Below, piece after piece: positions 34,178 through 50,777 of a DNA stretch of 64,000 bases. The notes under the pieces are model-generated. The model did no database searches and was not told the origin of the DNA. It saw nothing but the letters and a program-made list of their open reading frames with translations. The stretch is from the NCBI GenBank assembly GCA_001949185.1, contig BDGG01000006.1:602827-666826 (forward strand), given 5' to 3'. This DNA comes from Ramazzottius varieornatus (taxonomy: Eukaryota; Tardigrada; Eutardigrada; Parachela; Ramazzottiidae). The stretch's first letter is position 1. Every line of letters starts with the position of its first letter. A program made the position numbers and the translations under genes.

Positions 34178-35519
34178 GTGTGTCGTACAGTGTAGGCAAA
34201 TATTGAAATGCTTCTTGAACTTCGCGAATCACGTGACCATACGCGTAGAGTTGAACCCCGGTCCGGTGACTTTACCCTACCAACCCCCGGGGGGATGTTC
34301 CGCGAGTATTATGACGTGTTTGGCGGAGTTGAAGAAGCATGACGGTACTTTAAAAATGGGCGGCAGTTATGGGCGTACATCAAAGTACTATGAGCTGCAT
34401 TTATTTACTGTTTAATTCGTTTACTGTATTACTTGATGAAAATTGATAATAGAACCAGCACGTCACAAACATATAAAGCGAAATCATATTAGGCGACACG
34501 AGAAAGTCGGTCATCCAACTGCGCTGTATTTCTCTATTCGACGAACTGTATTTTGCAGAAACACAGTGCGGCGAAGCAAACTTGTCCCTTTTTTCCAAGA
34601 ACTTGGTCGCCTTTCGGAGTGAATTCTACGATCAGTCACGACTTTCACGAGAAAGTTCTTGCATTCTCCTATCAAAGAATAGCCAGATATCCTGTGTCTG
34701 ATAAGAATATCATGAATCCAGAGCCGAAACTTCAACGGCTCAACGCTTTCATCATCTCACAAAACGATTTCTGAACTCAGGAAACTGATCTTTCTAGCTA
34801 GACTACGCCGCTGATGCGGTACGTTAGGGAATCTAAGGCTGCATTTCGCAAGTTAAAAACCCTTGTTAACAACCAGCTTTTGCACACGTGACTAGTGACG
34901 TCACGAGCGGGGTAGGAGCTGGGTTATCGGTTAACTAGCACAAAAAGGCTAGTTAACGGTTAACCCGATTCAATCATGCACGCGTAAATCACAGTGCAAT
35001 TTGATTGTCCTAGGTCGTCTTTTTCCAGCATCTTCCTGATGTTCGTTCTTAGCCGTGACGTCTTCGATCACATGTCGGGTTATCAACTAGGATTGACTAA
35101 CGAAACGCAGCCCAAGCTAACGTCGGAAAAACCATAGTACGACCGAGATCCTTCAGCCTGAGTTCAAGCAGAATTTAAAGCTGCGAAAAAAATTGCGGTT
35201 TGCCCCGATCACTACCCGCATATATAAAACGCCTCCAGGCCAACGAAAGATCAGTTAACTAGGATCCTTTCAAAAAAGTTTTGTACCTTGGGGGTTGGGC
35301 TTCTTGTTTAGTTTATAAAGAGAAAATTGACGGTGAATTCCCAGACACGTTTGCGAAAACAAAAGGGACACGGTCACTTCGCCTCACTGTATTAATAGAT
35401 GTGTACAAAGCTCTTAAGCGCAGCGTTACCGTGAAATGATCTGAACGGCTGAAACCGAAACAGAACATCCTCCTCATCATCCGAAACAGAACCGTGTTCA
35501 ATTACCACGGTAACCCGCC

Positions 35520-35527
35520 TATATAGT
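35520..35527 (+). promoter_or_regulatory. Candidate TATA box of the thrombospondin-repeat gene
   Basis: TATATAGT lies about 40 bp before the first ATG (35564). A second TATATAAA word lies at 35221-35228. The distance of the first leaves a very short 5' UTR, which is plausible but not proven. Confidence 0.3.
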
Positions 35528-35563
35528 TCTGCGTAAGACTTCTACCAGGTTCAAGAAGTAACA

Positions 35564-37803
35564 ATGATTTTCGGTGACTGCGATGTTGGTTTCGTTAATG
35601 ACTTTATCTTCCTGATGTCGTGCACTTTGATTTGCTTGACGGCTGCTTACGAGCCAAAATTGGCGACAGGATCACCGCTTCGGCTAGTCGACACCGCCAC
35701 CGCCGATACCAACTCTTCCCTGGAAACTGACTTCTTCTTTTCGAATACAACGGACAATCTGAACGCTACGTTTGATAAGAAGCCTACCGCCACCGGTTTC
35801 CTCGCTCACAAAATTCCCTCCAAGCTGCGCAAAGCCATCGTCTCCACCTTCGAACACGAATCTATCAAGGATTTTATCAAGCTATGTCTCAAGCAAGCCC
35901 TGTGTACCAAAGAGCAAGTGCTACACGGGGCGTCGGGCAAGGACTGGCAGTTTCGCATCAAGCACCGCCGTGGTGTCATGCACTTCTGGCAAGTGTACGA
36001 GTGCATAGCCTATAATCGACCAGAAGCTTGTCCGGTAGATGGCCACTGGTCCCAGTGGGGCAAATGGAGTAACTGTAGTGTGGCGTGCGGCAATGGCTTC
36101 AGCGAGCGACATCGCACTTGTGACCAACCAGCACCTGCAAACTATGGCAAGTTTTGTAGTGGGAAAGCAAAGGAAAGGCAGCCTTGTAACCAGTTTTGCC
36201 CCAAAAACTTTACAGGTATGATGACCTGTCTTTTCATTTCTTTCTTCATCGGTACGCCTACAAGTACGTTTCTGTTACAGCCATGGCTGGCCGAGATCCG
36301 CTAAAAATGCAGGCCCTAAAATCTCTGCACAACATTTCGGCAGCATATCCAGCAGTCAAAGATGTCTGCTCCAAGGAACATTGCACCTTCAACGAAGTCC
36401 ACCACTTGATCGGGGACGAAGACGTTGCGGTAAGCTTGTAAGTTTACAGGCCATGTCCTACGGACTGACTGTACAGTCCACTCGTTCGAGATCCGTGACC
36501 CAATTTCACAGCTTCAGTTCTGGGCCCGCCATACATTCACCACAACGCATGTCAAGCCAACATTCAAAATTACATCACATATAATAACACCATGCTTCAA
36601 CCGATGTAATCTAGTGATCAAGTTAGTGCCAATCCTTTTACCACCCAAAATTAGGCGCAAGGCAGATAGGCCAGAACAGCTGATGCAACACACGTCTCAG
36701 GCGTAATCACATCACATGTGAGCGCACTGTCGTACCCGTACCGAGCCGTACGGTTGTACCTCACAAAAGGAACAAGGGAGCTGGTCCAAATTGGACATAC
36801 TAGATTTCGGTAACCTTACGTCACCGTTCATGCGTTCGGTGACGACAGGCAGGCGAAATTCAATTTGACTGACTCGTGCGTTCTGCAACATACTTAGCTG
36901 AGTTTAATTTCAGCCAGCGCATGACATGCATGTGCGTGTCATGCGCGAAGGCCCAGAGTGCATTTCTGCGCCGAGTCTGGCACCGCCTCTCACATCCGGG
37001 TGGTGGGTGCGCTGCGTGGGGGTTAGTGGTAAAAGAATTGGCCCTAAATCAAGTCCCATCCGTCCAGCTGAGCTGCGGCATGGCGAGCAGGCTCGTTAAT
37101 GTTCCTGATCTTTCAGTTTTGAAACCGTCAAATGAGGTAACAGATCTTAAGCGAGTGGACTGTAGTTACACAAGTTGGTTCCTTCCAGGACAAATATTGG
37201 TTAGCCATGCACTGCATCGAACGTCACGTCGGTTGTCCCATCGACGGTGAATGGTCAGCATGGCAGCCCTGGTCGAGCTGCTCGTCTGACTGCGGAATCG
37301 GCCAACGCTTCCGTGTACGTCGTTGCAACGACCCGCCACCTTCCAACGGTGGACTGCCGTGCGAAGGCCCGATGATAGACGAGGAAGACTGTTTGGGCAC
37401 CAACTGTGGACCGACTAACGAGTCAGCCATTGCGCTCTTCCCCCTGTGGACTGAATGGACGGACTGGACACCCTGTCCGGCAAAGACTTGTGATGTCTAT
37501 GGCACCGAGTACTCAACCAGAAAGTGTGTGGGCTTGACACCCAACGAGAAGTGCAACGTGGGAGATGGGACTTTCGCCGATAAGCTTGTCAGGAAGAGAC
37601 CATGTGTCAAGGTCGGTTGTTTGCCCAGTCCGACTACAGCGAAGCCAAAGCCTCGATACTTTGCGGAGCGAAAGCCTGTACCTGTCTTTTCCGAGTTTGA
37701 AAAGATGGTCCCTAAACGTTACCACAGACGACGCGGGAAGCGGGCCCTGCGGAAACGACGACTGGGACCACATGGGGCATCTTTACGGTATCAGGAGCTC
37801 TAA
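35564..37803 (+). CDS. Secreted thrombospondin type-1 repeat protein with duplicated helical-Cys module
   Basis: Exons 35564-36215, 36281-36429 and 37189-37803 join to 471 aa. A hydrophobic leader (IFLMSCTLICLTAAYEP) indicates secretion; ATG 35615 is an alternative start. Three TSP1-like domains are seen: GHWSQWGKWSNCSVACGNGF, GEWSAWQPWSSCSSDCGIGQ, and a variant WTEWTDWTPCPAKTCDVYGT lacking the CxxxC spacing. Each of the first two is preceded by a similar module: a helix, a Cys-x(4)-Cys segment (CLKQALCTKEQVLHG; VCSKEHCTFNEVHHLIG), then an aromatic residue and a Cys (FWQVYECI; YWLAMHCI). The C-terminus is strongly basic (RYHRRRGKRALRKRRLG), with furin-like RGKR and a likely heparan-sulfate-binding role. 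The module-TSR unit looks internally duplicated. The function is unknown; extracellular matrix or guidance is inference. Confidence 0.85.
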
Positions 37804-37841
37804 ATCCCTTCTTTGACAATCCGATGCCTTTCAAACATCAA

Positions 37842-38027
37842 CTACACGCACGAAGGAAAAGTTTGGAGCAGCAAAAAGTTTGGAAAAAGCGTCTCCGAAA
37901 CAGCGGCACCGAAGTCCATATGTAGATATGCAATTCACACCAAGGCACTTTCTGGCAATTTCCTACGGTTGATTTCTCAATTTGCCGTCTTTTCCGTCTG
38001 TTCCAAACTTTCCCTTCGTGCGTGTAG
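37842..38027. repeat. Short MITE with 26-bp terminal inverted repeats
   Basis: CTACACGCACGAAGGAAAAG is the start of the left arm (37842-37867). The right arm (38002-38027) is its reverse complement with one mismatch. Total length is 186 bp, just after the stop of the thrombospondin-repeat gene. Confidence 0.7.
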
Positions 38028-38547
38028 GCTGGAGAAGCAAAGATGAAGCTGGAGAACCAATGAATATTCAGGGAGTGTCTCCCAAATGGTCTCTGTAGGC
38101 TGGGACACCGTCGGCGCTGGTTATTTCGCTGCAGAGGGCGCCGCATTGCAAAGGGTCGCTGCGATCGGTTCCGTAGCCATTGCAGTGGACCATGGAAGAA
38201 CGCGCTCACTGTCTTTTATCCACTTGTTTTTATCTCATATTGTCACAGAATCGAGACCAAGGGCGCATGTACGAAAACTCTTTGTTTCCTTCTGACGCAA
38301 GATAAAGAATTGATGAAGGCGAATCAAGTTTGTAACTGTAATGGGATCCGCGCGAGTGTAGTCAAATATCCCCCACGGCTCTTGACAGTTCCACTTGAAA
38401 CCTGACCACTGTCAACACCAGCGACTGGTTTTCGCCAGACCACGCTGTGTTGCCCAGAACAAACCTGCATTGATGAGCCTTGTCTTACTGACATGTGCGT
38501 TTGCCGATCGGAAGATAGAATGATGATGAGCTGGAGCCTCCATTAAA
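38028..38547. other. No supported gene
   Basis: Intergenic between the thrombospondin-repeat gene and the Spaetzle-like gene; GAAGCTGGAGAA is duplicated near 38030-38060. No coding signal was found. Confidence 0.4.
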
Positions 38548-39736
38548 ATGCAGTACTGCTTGGCTTTCTCCTTCTGCAGTCCGGCACGCCTGCGCCATCA
38601 TGTGCGAACATTGACTGTACTGATCTGGCTGTGTGACGTCATCTGGGCGCAGTTGATTTCTGGAGCGCACTCGGCCGGGGCCTCCAGTGTTAACCTCCAG
38701 GCTGACGCGCCCTTTCTTCCCTATGCTGAACTGTTCTCCGGAGAGGCTTTACAGCTGCAGAGACCGAAAGCCACACCGTTCGGCGTGACGTGCGATGGAA
38801 TTACTCAGGAATATTGCACCAAGCCGGGACAGTTTTACCCCAGGTGAAATGACGATACTGGCTGAAGTCATGTGCGGAAAAAGCCCCGTTCGGTACTGCC
38901 ATGTATCTTCACCTTACTGTGACATATTTACAGGAGCGAAATTTCCTTCTTCATCGATGAAAACCGCTCGATGATGAAGCGCATGTTCGGGACGGTGAGC
39001 TCGAGAAGCCTGTTACGGAAGGACGAAGAGGAAGTGGCAATGGATAACTCTGACTTGAGGAAGAAACGGATGGCAAAACCACCACAGACGCCTCAGCAGC
39101 TGTAACTCTCGATTCCTGAAATCCATTAACTTCGTATGGTCCCCGCCTGATTAGCCTTTGTTATTCTTTCTTGCAGGACAACGTATCTCTGTCCAGTCGA
39201 AGGTGAGCTTTCAGTGATTGCACTTCTTCGCGAAATGCAGCGTATCTGGCAGTGGCGCATGACATCAGTGAACAACCGTGCCAGCGCGAAGGGCTCCCTG
39301 ACGGCATGCGTGCTTACTGCAAGTACTCCCTCGTTGTCGCTTCACAGCTTTGACCAGGCTTTTACTCGATAAAGGCAGTGATGACAGGTTGGTTTACTTT
39401 CTAGAAGAGTTAGTAACGCCATTTTGGGCTGTGAACGGTACAGGAGTGCGTCTTGCCATCGTTAATAGCCCACCATTCGAGCAAGCCATCCACACGGTGA
39501 AATGTGCGCGAGGCCAGCCGGGGCGCTGTCATCCGACGCGGCCTTGCTGGTGTACCCAAGAGTATAGCTGGTTCCGCTTGCTGGCATATGATGCCACCGA
39601 CAACTGCAAGGGCATCTTCATGGACTGGTTCAAGTTTCCTTCCCACTGTGCCTGCAAGTGCGTACAAGCCGCCGCGGCCACCGCCGAAAATGGCGCCAGT
39701 GTACCAGTCAGCGTGGCGCCACTGCTCCCAACATAA
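38548..39736 (+). CDS. Spaetzle-like cystine-knot ligand (candidate Toll ligand)
   Basis: Exons 38548-38843, 38934-39101, 39177-39202 and 39405-39736 join to 273 aa. A hydrophobic stretch (LTVLIWLCDVIWAQLIS) acts as signal peptide or anchor. A pro-region follows with a basic patch (DLRKKRMAKPP) that may be a processing site. The C-terminal knot has the Spaetzle arrangement: YLCPVEGEE, then an IVN...HTVKC strand, GRCHPTRPCWC, QEYSWFRLLAYDATDNC, and MDWFKFPSHCACKC. The Y-x-(6)-AxD and DWFKFPSxCxCxC signatures are those of the Spaetzle/neurotrophin-like family. Known members are cleaved in the extracellular space and activate Toll receptors. Exon 3 is only 26 nt, and the exon 4 acceptor is chosen by phase. 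Confidence 0.83.
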
Positions 39737-40905
39737 GCTCCTTCACTTACTCCTCTGCCTTTTCTAACTTAACTCAAGTCATTGTTAAGTCACATAAAGA
39801 ACTGATGCGTGATTGACGTCCTGCCCCCATCATAAGAATAGCACAATGTCAGATTCAGATGAAATAGAATTTATCAGAATCAATATCATTGTGCGCGGCA
39901 GAGTTTTTGGTATAACCAATAGACCAACAGAGATTTGTAAGTTTTCGATCTGGTACAATGTATATACTGGTTGTCGGCAAATTTACGTAGGCAAGTGGCG
40001 CAGAATCCTATCTAAGGACGTGGTAACCTTGCGCCCCATAACGGTGACAGATGAGAAAGAAGCATCACGGTAAAATAAGAAAGGGCGCCACTAAACATGG
40101 GCCATAAATGGCGAAGGCGAACCAACCGAAAAGTTGTCGCTGAGAGCACATGAGGTAGCTCCTCGGATGAGAATTCGGGCTTGGATAGAGTGTTTGGCTT
40201 GTTTATCGATTTTTAAGTCTAGCTTTGATAAATGAGGACAGCCAATGGAATCATGGTGCGAGAAGGGAAGGACGCGGCGACCAGGACGTCACAGCAGCTG
40301 CAGCGATGGAAATGCGTCGGCGCGGCTGGCCAAATGATCAATGCAGCTGTAAAGCGCGTCTGCCCATCCTTCGGAGCTCTCGGTGGATTTAGTCACGTCG
40401 ACAAGGAGTTTACCAGTTTTAGTTGTAAAATACTTTGATAGCTGCCTTGAGCTTCTCCACACGGCCGACTCTGACGTTGCCTAGATTAGCGAAGGCTTAT
40501 AACGCCGTAAAACGCAAGCTCCGCCAGGATCATATGTCTCCCGCTGTCAACGTGACCGCAGGTAAGAAAATAATGCGGCTGACAAGTCACTAAAGCCTCA
40601 GCGTTCTTGCCAAAGCCCAGCAGCTTTAACCAACAAGTAAACATGGATAAAGCTTGACTAACTCTGCTTTAATTTGCCATTTTTCAATCCCGATGTTTTT
40701 TCGGCCAATCCAAATCGTTTTTGAATTCTGTGACCTTCTAAATGCACTTGTATTTCCGTTATTGTTGTCTCCGTATTGACAGATAAACAATTGGTTGCAC
40801 TAGAACGAGAGCAAAAATGGACGAGTATTTTCTGGACTTTACTTTTAGAAGAATTTTCAACAAAGCCATAAAGAGCTTTATTTGGCCAAGCTACTTGGAT
40901 AATCC
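39737..40905. other. No supported gene
   Basis: A diffuse match to the hairpin repeat (GCAAGTGGCGCAGAATCC ... ACCTTGCGCCCC) lies at 39989-40036. Open frames on either strand (for example 40658-41299, minus) are antisense or unrecognised. Confidence 0.35.
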
Positions 40906-45749
<4,844 letters not shown>

Positions 45750-47310
45750 CCGAAAATCTCCGTGAAAAAGATTAGATAACCAGACCGAATGTGGACCGAG
45801 CTTCTTCACAACGGAAATTTTACTGTTAGCGAACCGGTACGAAGGTTGGAAATTTTGTTTAGTACTTTATCCCCTCTTGGCTTCCCTCTTCTCTTGCCAT
45901 CATACCTGAAGGTTATTCGTGCTGAACATGTCTGTATTATCCCGATCTCTATTTTCATTTCTAGATGTCGTGTAATTGTGCAAATGATCTTCTAGTACTG
46001 TAGTTTTTACCACAACCATGCGAAAGCTGTTTATTTCAAACGAACAATCGGCCGAAGAAAAGACAACGATAAGGAGAAAAAAAGATTCGCTTGATGGACA
46101 AAGCTCAGTTCATATAACTTGCGAGAAAACATGCACAGACCGAAGAAACAGCACATGCAAAACCCATGCCGCGATTTATTACCAAAAGACGGACAGACAA
46201 ATTCGGAAAAATTCCAAGAGAAAAGAACAATTTTTATTCGACTGCCCATCTTCTCGAAAATATTCAGAAAATGTTCCACTGTAGACATACGTGTACGCTG
46301 ACAGGAGTTGAGTACAAACTTCCAGAAAAAATAGAGAGTTCACTATCTAGTCTTCTGCTTTGTGGCGCTAGATGGAGCTTGCGCCACCGTAAGCCCTCTC
46401 TTTACTCGCGTGTTCTCCTTCCCCTTTGCGGCAAACCTTGTGCACATTGTTGAGGTTGAAGCCCTTGTCATCATGGCCGATCTTGTCAATGCGCCACTAT
46501 GCCACCAAGCTGCACATCTCCTTCAGTTTCGCGTATTCCAGTAAGAAAGCTGGCTCTGTATTCCCTGTCTTGGCCAGGTCATTCAGAGTCGTTGGCTTGT
46601 ACACACCTTAGACTCGTCCTGTCTAAGGAATGTGGCCATGGCCATGGACAAAGCTTGCTTAACTGGTTTCGCAGTTTGTCTTAGGTTTTTGGTTAGGCTT
46701 TGAATGTCAGTGTCTGCAACGGGACCTGAACGCTGAACTTCCGGGCCTGTGTGAGTGTGCACTGTGTTTGTGCGTTCTGGTGGTGACTTGAGAGCCGATG
46801 TGAGCTCTTTCGAATTGACAGACTTCGAACGGGTTTGAGCTGCGATGTATACGCCGCTCGAACCTTGGCTGGAAAGCAGACCTGCGAAAACCTGATCGCC
46901 ATCATCTGGGTCAGAGCTCTCGTTCTACTGGTTTCTTCTATTCCATTCAAATGATGATCCATTAGAAATTCCGTCCAAAACATACAAAAATGTTGAATGG
47001 CTACCAACAAACAATTTTACTGAAAACGCGAAAAGTAATGTCGCGCAATGCAGCTTCAGCTGATTAAATTTTGATGGAAAAACTTCCGCGAGGTGGAAGA
47101 ATGTGCATTTTCCTCAGGCACCTAGGCCAAACAAGACAAGTATCCACTAAAAGAAATAAATGTTTGTGACAGTAATTCGATCGTGTGATGTTCCTATCAT
47201 CGGGCTTTAGGTTTTCTGCTTTTCTTGTTGGCGCTGTTACCTCGAGGAGGCGGAAGCTTCCTTGTGGCCCGGGCTTTCTTCTTGAATTCGCGGAAAAATT
47301 TGTACAAGTG
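45750..47310. other. No supported gene
   Basis: 3' flank of Pitx and of the convergent unknown gene. A GTGGCGCT ... TTGCGCCAC inverted motif occurs at 46361-46388. GTGGCCATGGCCATGG lies at 46632-46647. Confidence 0.4.
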
Positions 47311-49246
47311 TTACGTCTTGAACAGATTTGCCGAAGTGGACGTGCCAGTCTTGGCGTCCATCCATTTTACCACCAGTTCCCGCGCGACCATCAATTTCTC
47401 TTGATCCAACAGGAAGGCGTCACTTTCGACCTGCAGCTTCCTGATGGCTGTCAGGGCTCGCTCCGTACAGACACCGCTCAACAATTCATCTTCCAGGAAA
47501 AGAGCATCCACTACCAACCTGACTGCCTCCTTCTGCTTCTTTACCTTCTCCAACATCAGCTTGGACAGGAAGTTGACATTGATGTCAGCCAGGTTCCGGA
47601 CAGAAGTGCTGGCGGAAGAGGTAGAGGGGCCAGCAGACGGAACTGGTGCTGCGGCGGCAGGTGGCGCTGCGGTGCGCAGGGAGAGGGTGGAGGGCCGTGC
47701 AGGTTCAGCAGGTCTCATCGACTTGGCTCGGCTTCTGGCTCGGTATCGAGCAGGTCTAGCACGTACTTCTGGAGATTCGACGACGGCTTCTTCCAGTTCC
47801 GAATCTTGATCAGGCTCTGAATCCGAGGAGTTGTCCCGCTCCATAACGGAAGCCGCTCGTTTTGCTCGCATGCAGTGCATGCTGCGCATGACTGGCAGGG
47901 TTGGTTGGACTGGCGTTCTTCGTTCCCTGACTGCAGACTAGAGCAAAGGGAAAGCGGAAAAAGAATTCTCGCCAGTTTGAAACGCGAAAGGAATTTTTCC
48001 AGAGTGATATTAATACAAAGATATACCTTTGTCGCAGGCTCGGGCTTAGGACAGTTATGCGCCACTCTGGGGAAGTTACGTCCGTTGGATGCGGGAGGAG
48101 CAATAAATTTTGCAGGGACGATATAGGTGCGTGAGTTCTGAGCGTCTGATGAAGGCTTTCGAAAAGCCGAGCGCAACTGAACGTTCTGGATAAAAGCATG
48201 CAGCGTAAACATTTCCCTCGTTGGTAAACTGGTGACTATCGGTGTCGAAGACTGATAATGGCTGTAGATAAAGTACAGTATATTTTTCATACCCACAGGG
48301 TTACTGGCGTTTGGACCGGGGACGAGTTGTGAGAAGTTGGTGAGACAACTGGATCTGCTTGGCTGGAAACAGGATGCACAGGACCGACCTGTTGAGATGT
48401 CTGGGCACGCTTCCGGCTGGTGGAGCGAAGAGGGACGTCGTGGAAAAATTCGCTATTTCAATAAAAATTCCCATTGTAATTATCATCTAATGTCCAACTT
48501 TCAACCCCCGCGTCAGTCTAGAAAGCTGACCTGTGGAGTCGAGGGCCGAGATGTAGTCGGAAGTAGTTGGCTGGGTACAGAGGGTGGAGTGGTGGCTTCC
48601 GGAATTCGCGCAGAATGTAGAACCGGTCGTAACGGACCGTTCTAGAAATTTCGGGTGGTTATTCTTCGTGATAAATTCGCTTTTAAGAATCTAACATTGG
48701 GTAATTGAAGGTCACCTACTTGAAGGGTGGAGAGCCTCGAATTCGAATCGGCAGATGGCAAATGGACGTTCTGGGCAGCGGGTGGAAGAAGAGGTTCAGG
48801 CTGCTTCGTTGCTGTGAGTGAAGCCGTAGGAATCTTGGACCGTCGCTTGAGCCTTTCGATGTGCATGATGCCCCGGGCCTCCAACATTATCTGGTCTTGA
48901 ACTACAGGATCACCAAGTTCAGCCAGCGTTTTGACTATCAGAACATATCTTTTATATTTAACAGACATACTGGAAAAATCAAGGGCAATGTGATACTGTA
49001 TATACTTGATGCTGGCATCATGCTGAGGACCAGACAGTTGTGATCCACTCCGTCAATGTCCACTTGACAGACGGTAGTCTCCTCGATGTCATCTACGGTC
49101 TCGTTAGGGTTGATGGGGCGAAGTTTGCTCAGCGGCCAAGCCTGGACGTAGGAGACAGCCGATGGTACATGGTGAGGGTTCCGATGGTAGTTGTCCGGGT
49201 AGAAGACTATGACGTTGACCGAACTGCCGTTATCCACAGCCGCCAT
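47311..49246 (-). CDS. Unrecognised 6-exon protein, Ser/Thr/Pro-rich with charged C-terminal helices
   Basis: Minus-strand exons 49246-49006, 48934-48720, 48641-48531, 48452-48297, 48251-48027 and 47937-47311 join in one frame to 524 aa. I do not recognise a family. Residues 1-80 look globular (SSVNVIVFYPDNYHRNPHHV; DDIEETTVCQVDIDGVDHNC). Residues about 85-110 are helical and basic (LEARGIMHIERLKRRSK). The middle is rich in Pro/Ser/Thr. A region about 335-420 has an acidic patch (DNSSDSEPDQDSELEEAVVE), then many Arg (RARPARYRARSRAKSMRPAE). The C-terminal about 90 residues form a compact helical block (DINVNFLSKLMLEKVKKQKE; ATLTAIRKLQ-like; DQEKLMVARELVVKWMDAKT). The charge pattern suggests a nuclear or chromatin-associated protein (inference). 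The exon 2 acceptor (TGATAG) is weak and phase-chosen. An upstream in-frame ATG exists (MFQRLPPRSPVM). Confidence 0.65.
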
Positions 49247-49850
49247 GACTGGAGAACGTGGAGGTAAACGTTGGAACATAAGTATTTCGGGTCCAAAGCA
49301 ATGAAAAAACGTGAGGAAATGGCAAGGTGGCGTGAAGTAGCGGAAGAAGAAGCCGTGCTCACAAGATGGCCGAGTGGAAACTGCAAAAACGAACTGCAGC
49401 GAAGTCGCTTGCAAAGTCAAAGCAACCCGGATTCACACATACGTGTTAGGCTGAGGTAATTCTCTGGAAGACAATGGTGGCTTTGTGAAAGAGATCCGCT
49501 TTCGGAGAACGTTCTCTTTCTGCCCTTGGTACCCTATTGTAAGTTCTACTTTTCCCCAGCGCGAACCGCCTTTGGCTATGCGGTTATAAGCTTAAACGGC
49601 GTATGTTGTCACATCTAGATCTTGTACTCGAAGTTCTGCAGTAGATTAGGGTTTGCAATTTGCTATCTTTATGTCTCAATTCCTAAACTTTGCAGTCGTG
49701 ACGCGAGCTCGAGAATGATGATATTTAATCATGGGACCATCTTTTTGCCCGTGCAAAAATTTAGGAGGAGTACTGGACCACTGTGATAGCTTGTGAGCGA
49801 AGAGGGATTACAACATCTTCCTGAAACATTGATTTACAAAGAATTGCGCT
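49247..49850. other. No supported gene
   Basis: Between the 5' end of the unknown gene and the 3' end of Dmbx, both on the minus strand. No coding signal was found. Confidence 0.4.
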
Positions 49851-50777
49851 TCATAATCGTATAGTGTACGCATTCATCAAGGACGCTTCATGCTCCCTGG
49901 CTCTTAGTCGAAGATGATTTAAACTTTGGTGAAAATACTGATGTGTCCAGTCCGCCGAGTGAAGGGCTGGAAAATATTGGGACTGTGGTGCTCCGTAAGA
50001 AGGCAGCTCGTGTGGAAAGTGTGGCGTGTTCGCCAAGAAACCATTCTGTGCCATCCCTAAAATACAAACTCACTGAAGTGGGAGCAAATATTTTATCCCA
50101 AGTATCATCTTTCACCAGCAACCCGTATCTCGCACTCCAGGAATTCTTGATCAAAATTCTTGAACCATCGCTGACCGACTGAGTGAATTTTTTAATTTAC
50201 CTTTGGGCTGATTCTTGTGATGAGCAAAAGTAGCGCCGGGCGATCCAGCATGATTAGTCGAAGAAACTGGCTCCTGTCCGCAACCTTCAGGATACTGTTT
50301 AGAGCCCTTGCTGGCGGCAGCGTATCCTACGTTCAAATGGTCGTCCAGGTCAGGTCCTTGGTTGCTCTCAATATCCTCATCATCATCGGAGCACACCTGG
50401 TTCTTCTGGCGTTTGCGGAACTTGGCTCGTCGATTCTTGAACCACACCTGAATGCGCGACTCCGGTAAGCTAGTCAGGTGCGCAAGTTGTTCTCGAAGGC
50501 CCACGTCAGGGTAGTGAGTCTTGCCGAAGGTCTTTTCCAGTGTTGTTAATTGTTGATTAGTGAAAGCCGTTCGACTTCTTCGTTGCTTCCTGGTTGAAGC
50601 GGAGGTTTCCACTGGACAAGCATTATGGTGGGACGTTAACAGCGGCCCACTTAAACCTCCGGAGAATAAAGGATGGAGTCTTTGGGTGTTGGATAATAAG
50701 CCATTATGATAAAAGTCATTGGCACCGATTTCGGATGGAACGTATGGGAACGGTAGTCCGTATGAGTAAGGATGCAT
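49851..50777 (-). CDS. Dmbx: Dmbx-family paired-like homeobox transcription factor
   Basis: Minus-strand exons 50777-50201 and 50056-49851 join to 260 aa. The homeodomain (about 65-124) reads [20 protein letters not shown], then [20 protein letters not shown], then [20 protein letters not shown]. The words [20 protein letters not shown] and [12 protein letters not shown] are diagnostic of DMBX1, with Lys at position 50. The second exon ends in an OAR motif ([16 protein letters not shown]), also typical of Dmbx. An acidic stretch ([18 protein letters not shown]) follows the homeodomain. In vertebrates Dmbx acts in midbrain/diencephalon patterning. It is much shorter than vertebrate DMBX1 but has both conserved ends. 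The intron is 144 bp. Confidence 0.92.

Larger units (their letters stand above)
33779..35563. other. No supported gene
   Basis: It contains the 36-bp palindrome at 34142-34177 and, at its end, TATA-like words upstream of the thrombospondin-repeat gene. Short frames show no family motif. Confidence 0.4.

Noticed and set aside
46361-46392. GTGGCGCTAGATGGAGCTTGCGCCAC as another dispersed hairpin copy
   Set aside because: The GTGGCGC/GCGCCAC arms face each other, but the outer AAG/CTT sequence and the loop word are missing and the loop is much shorter, so it was not counted.
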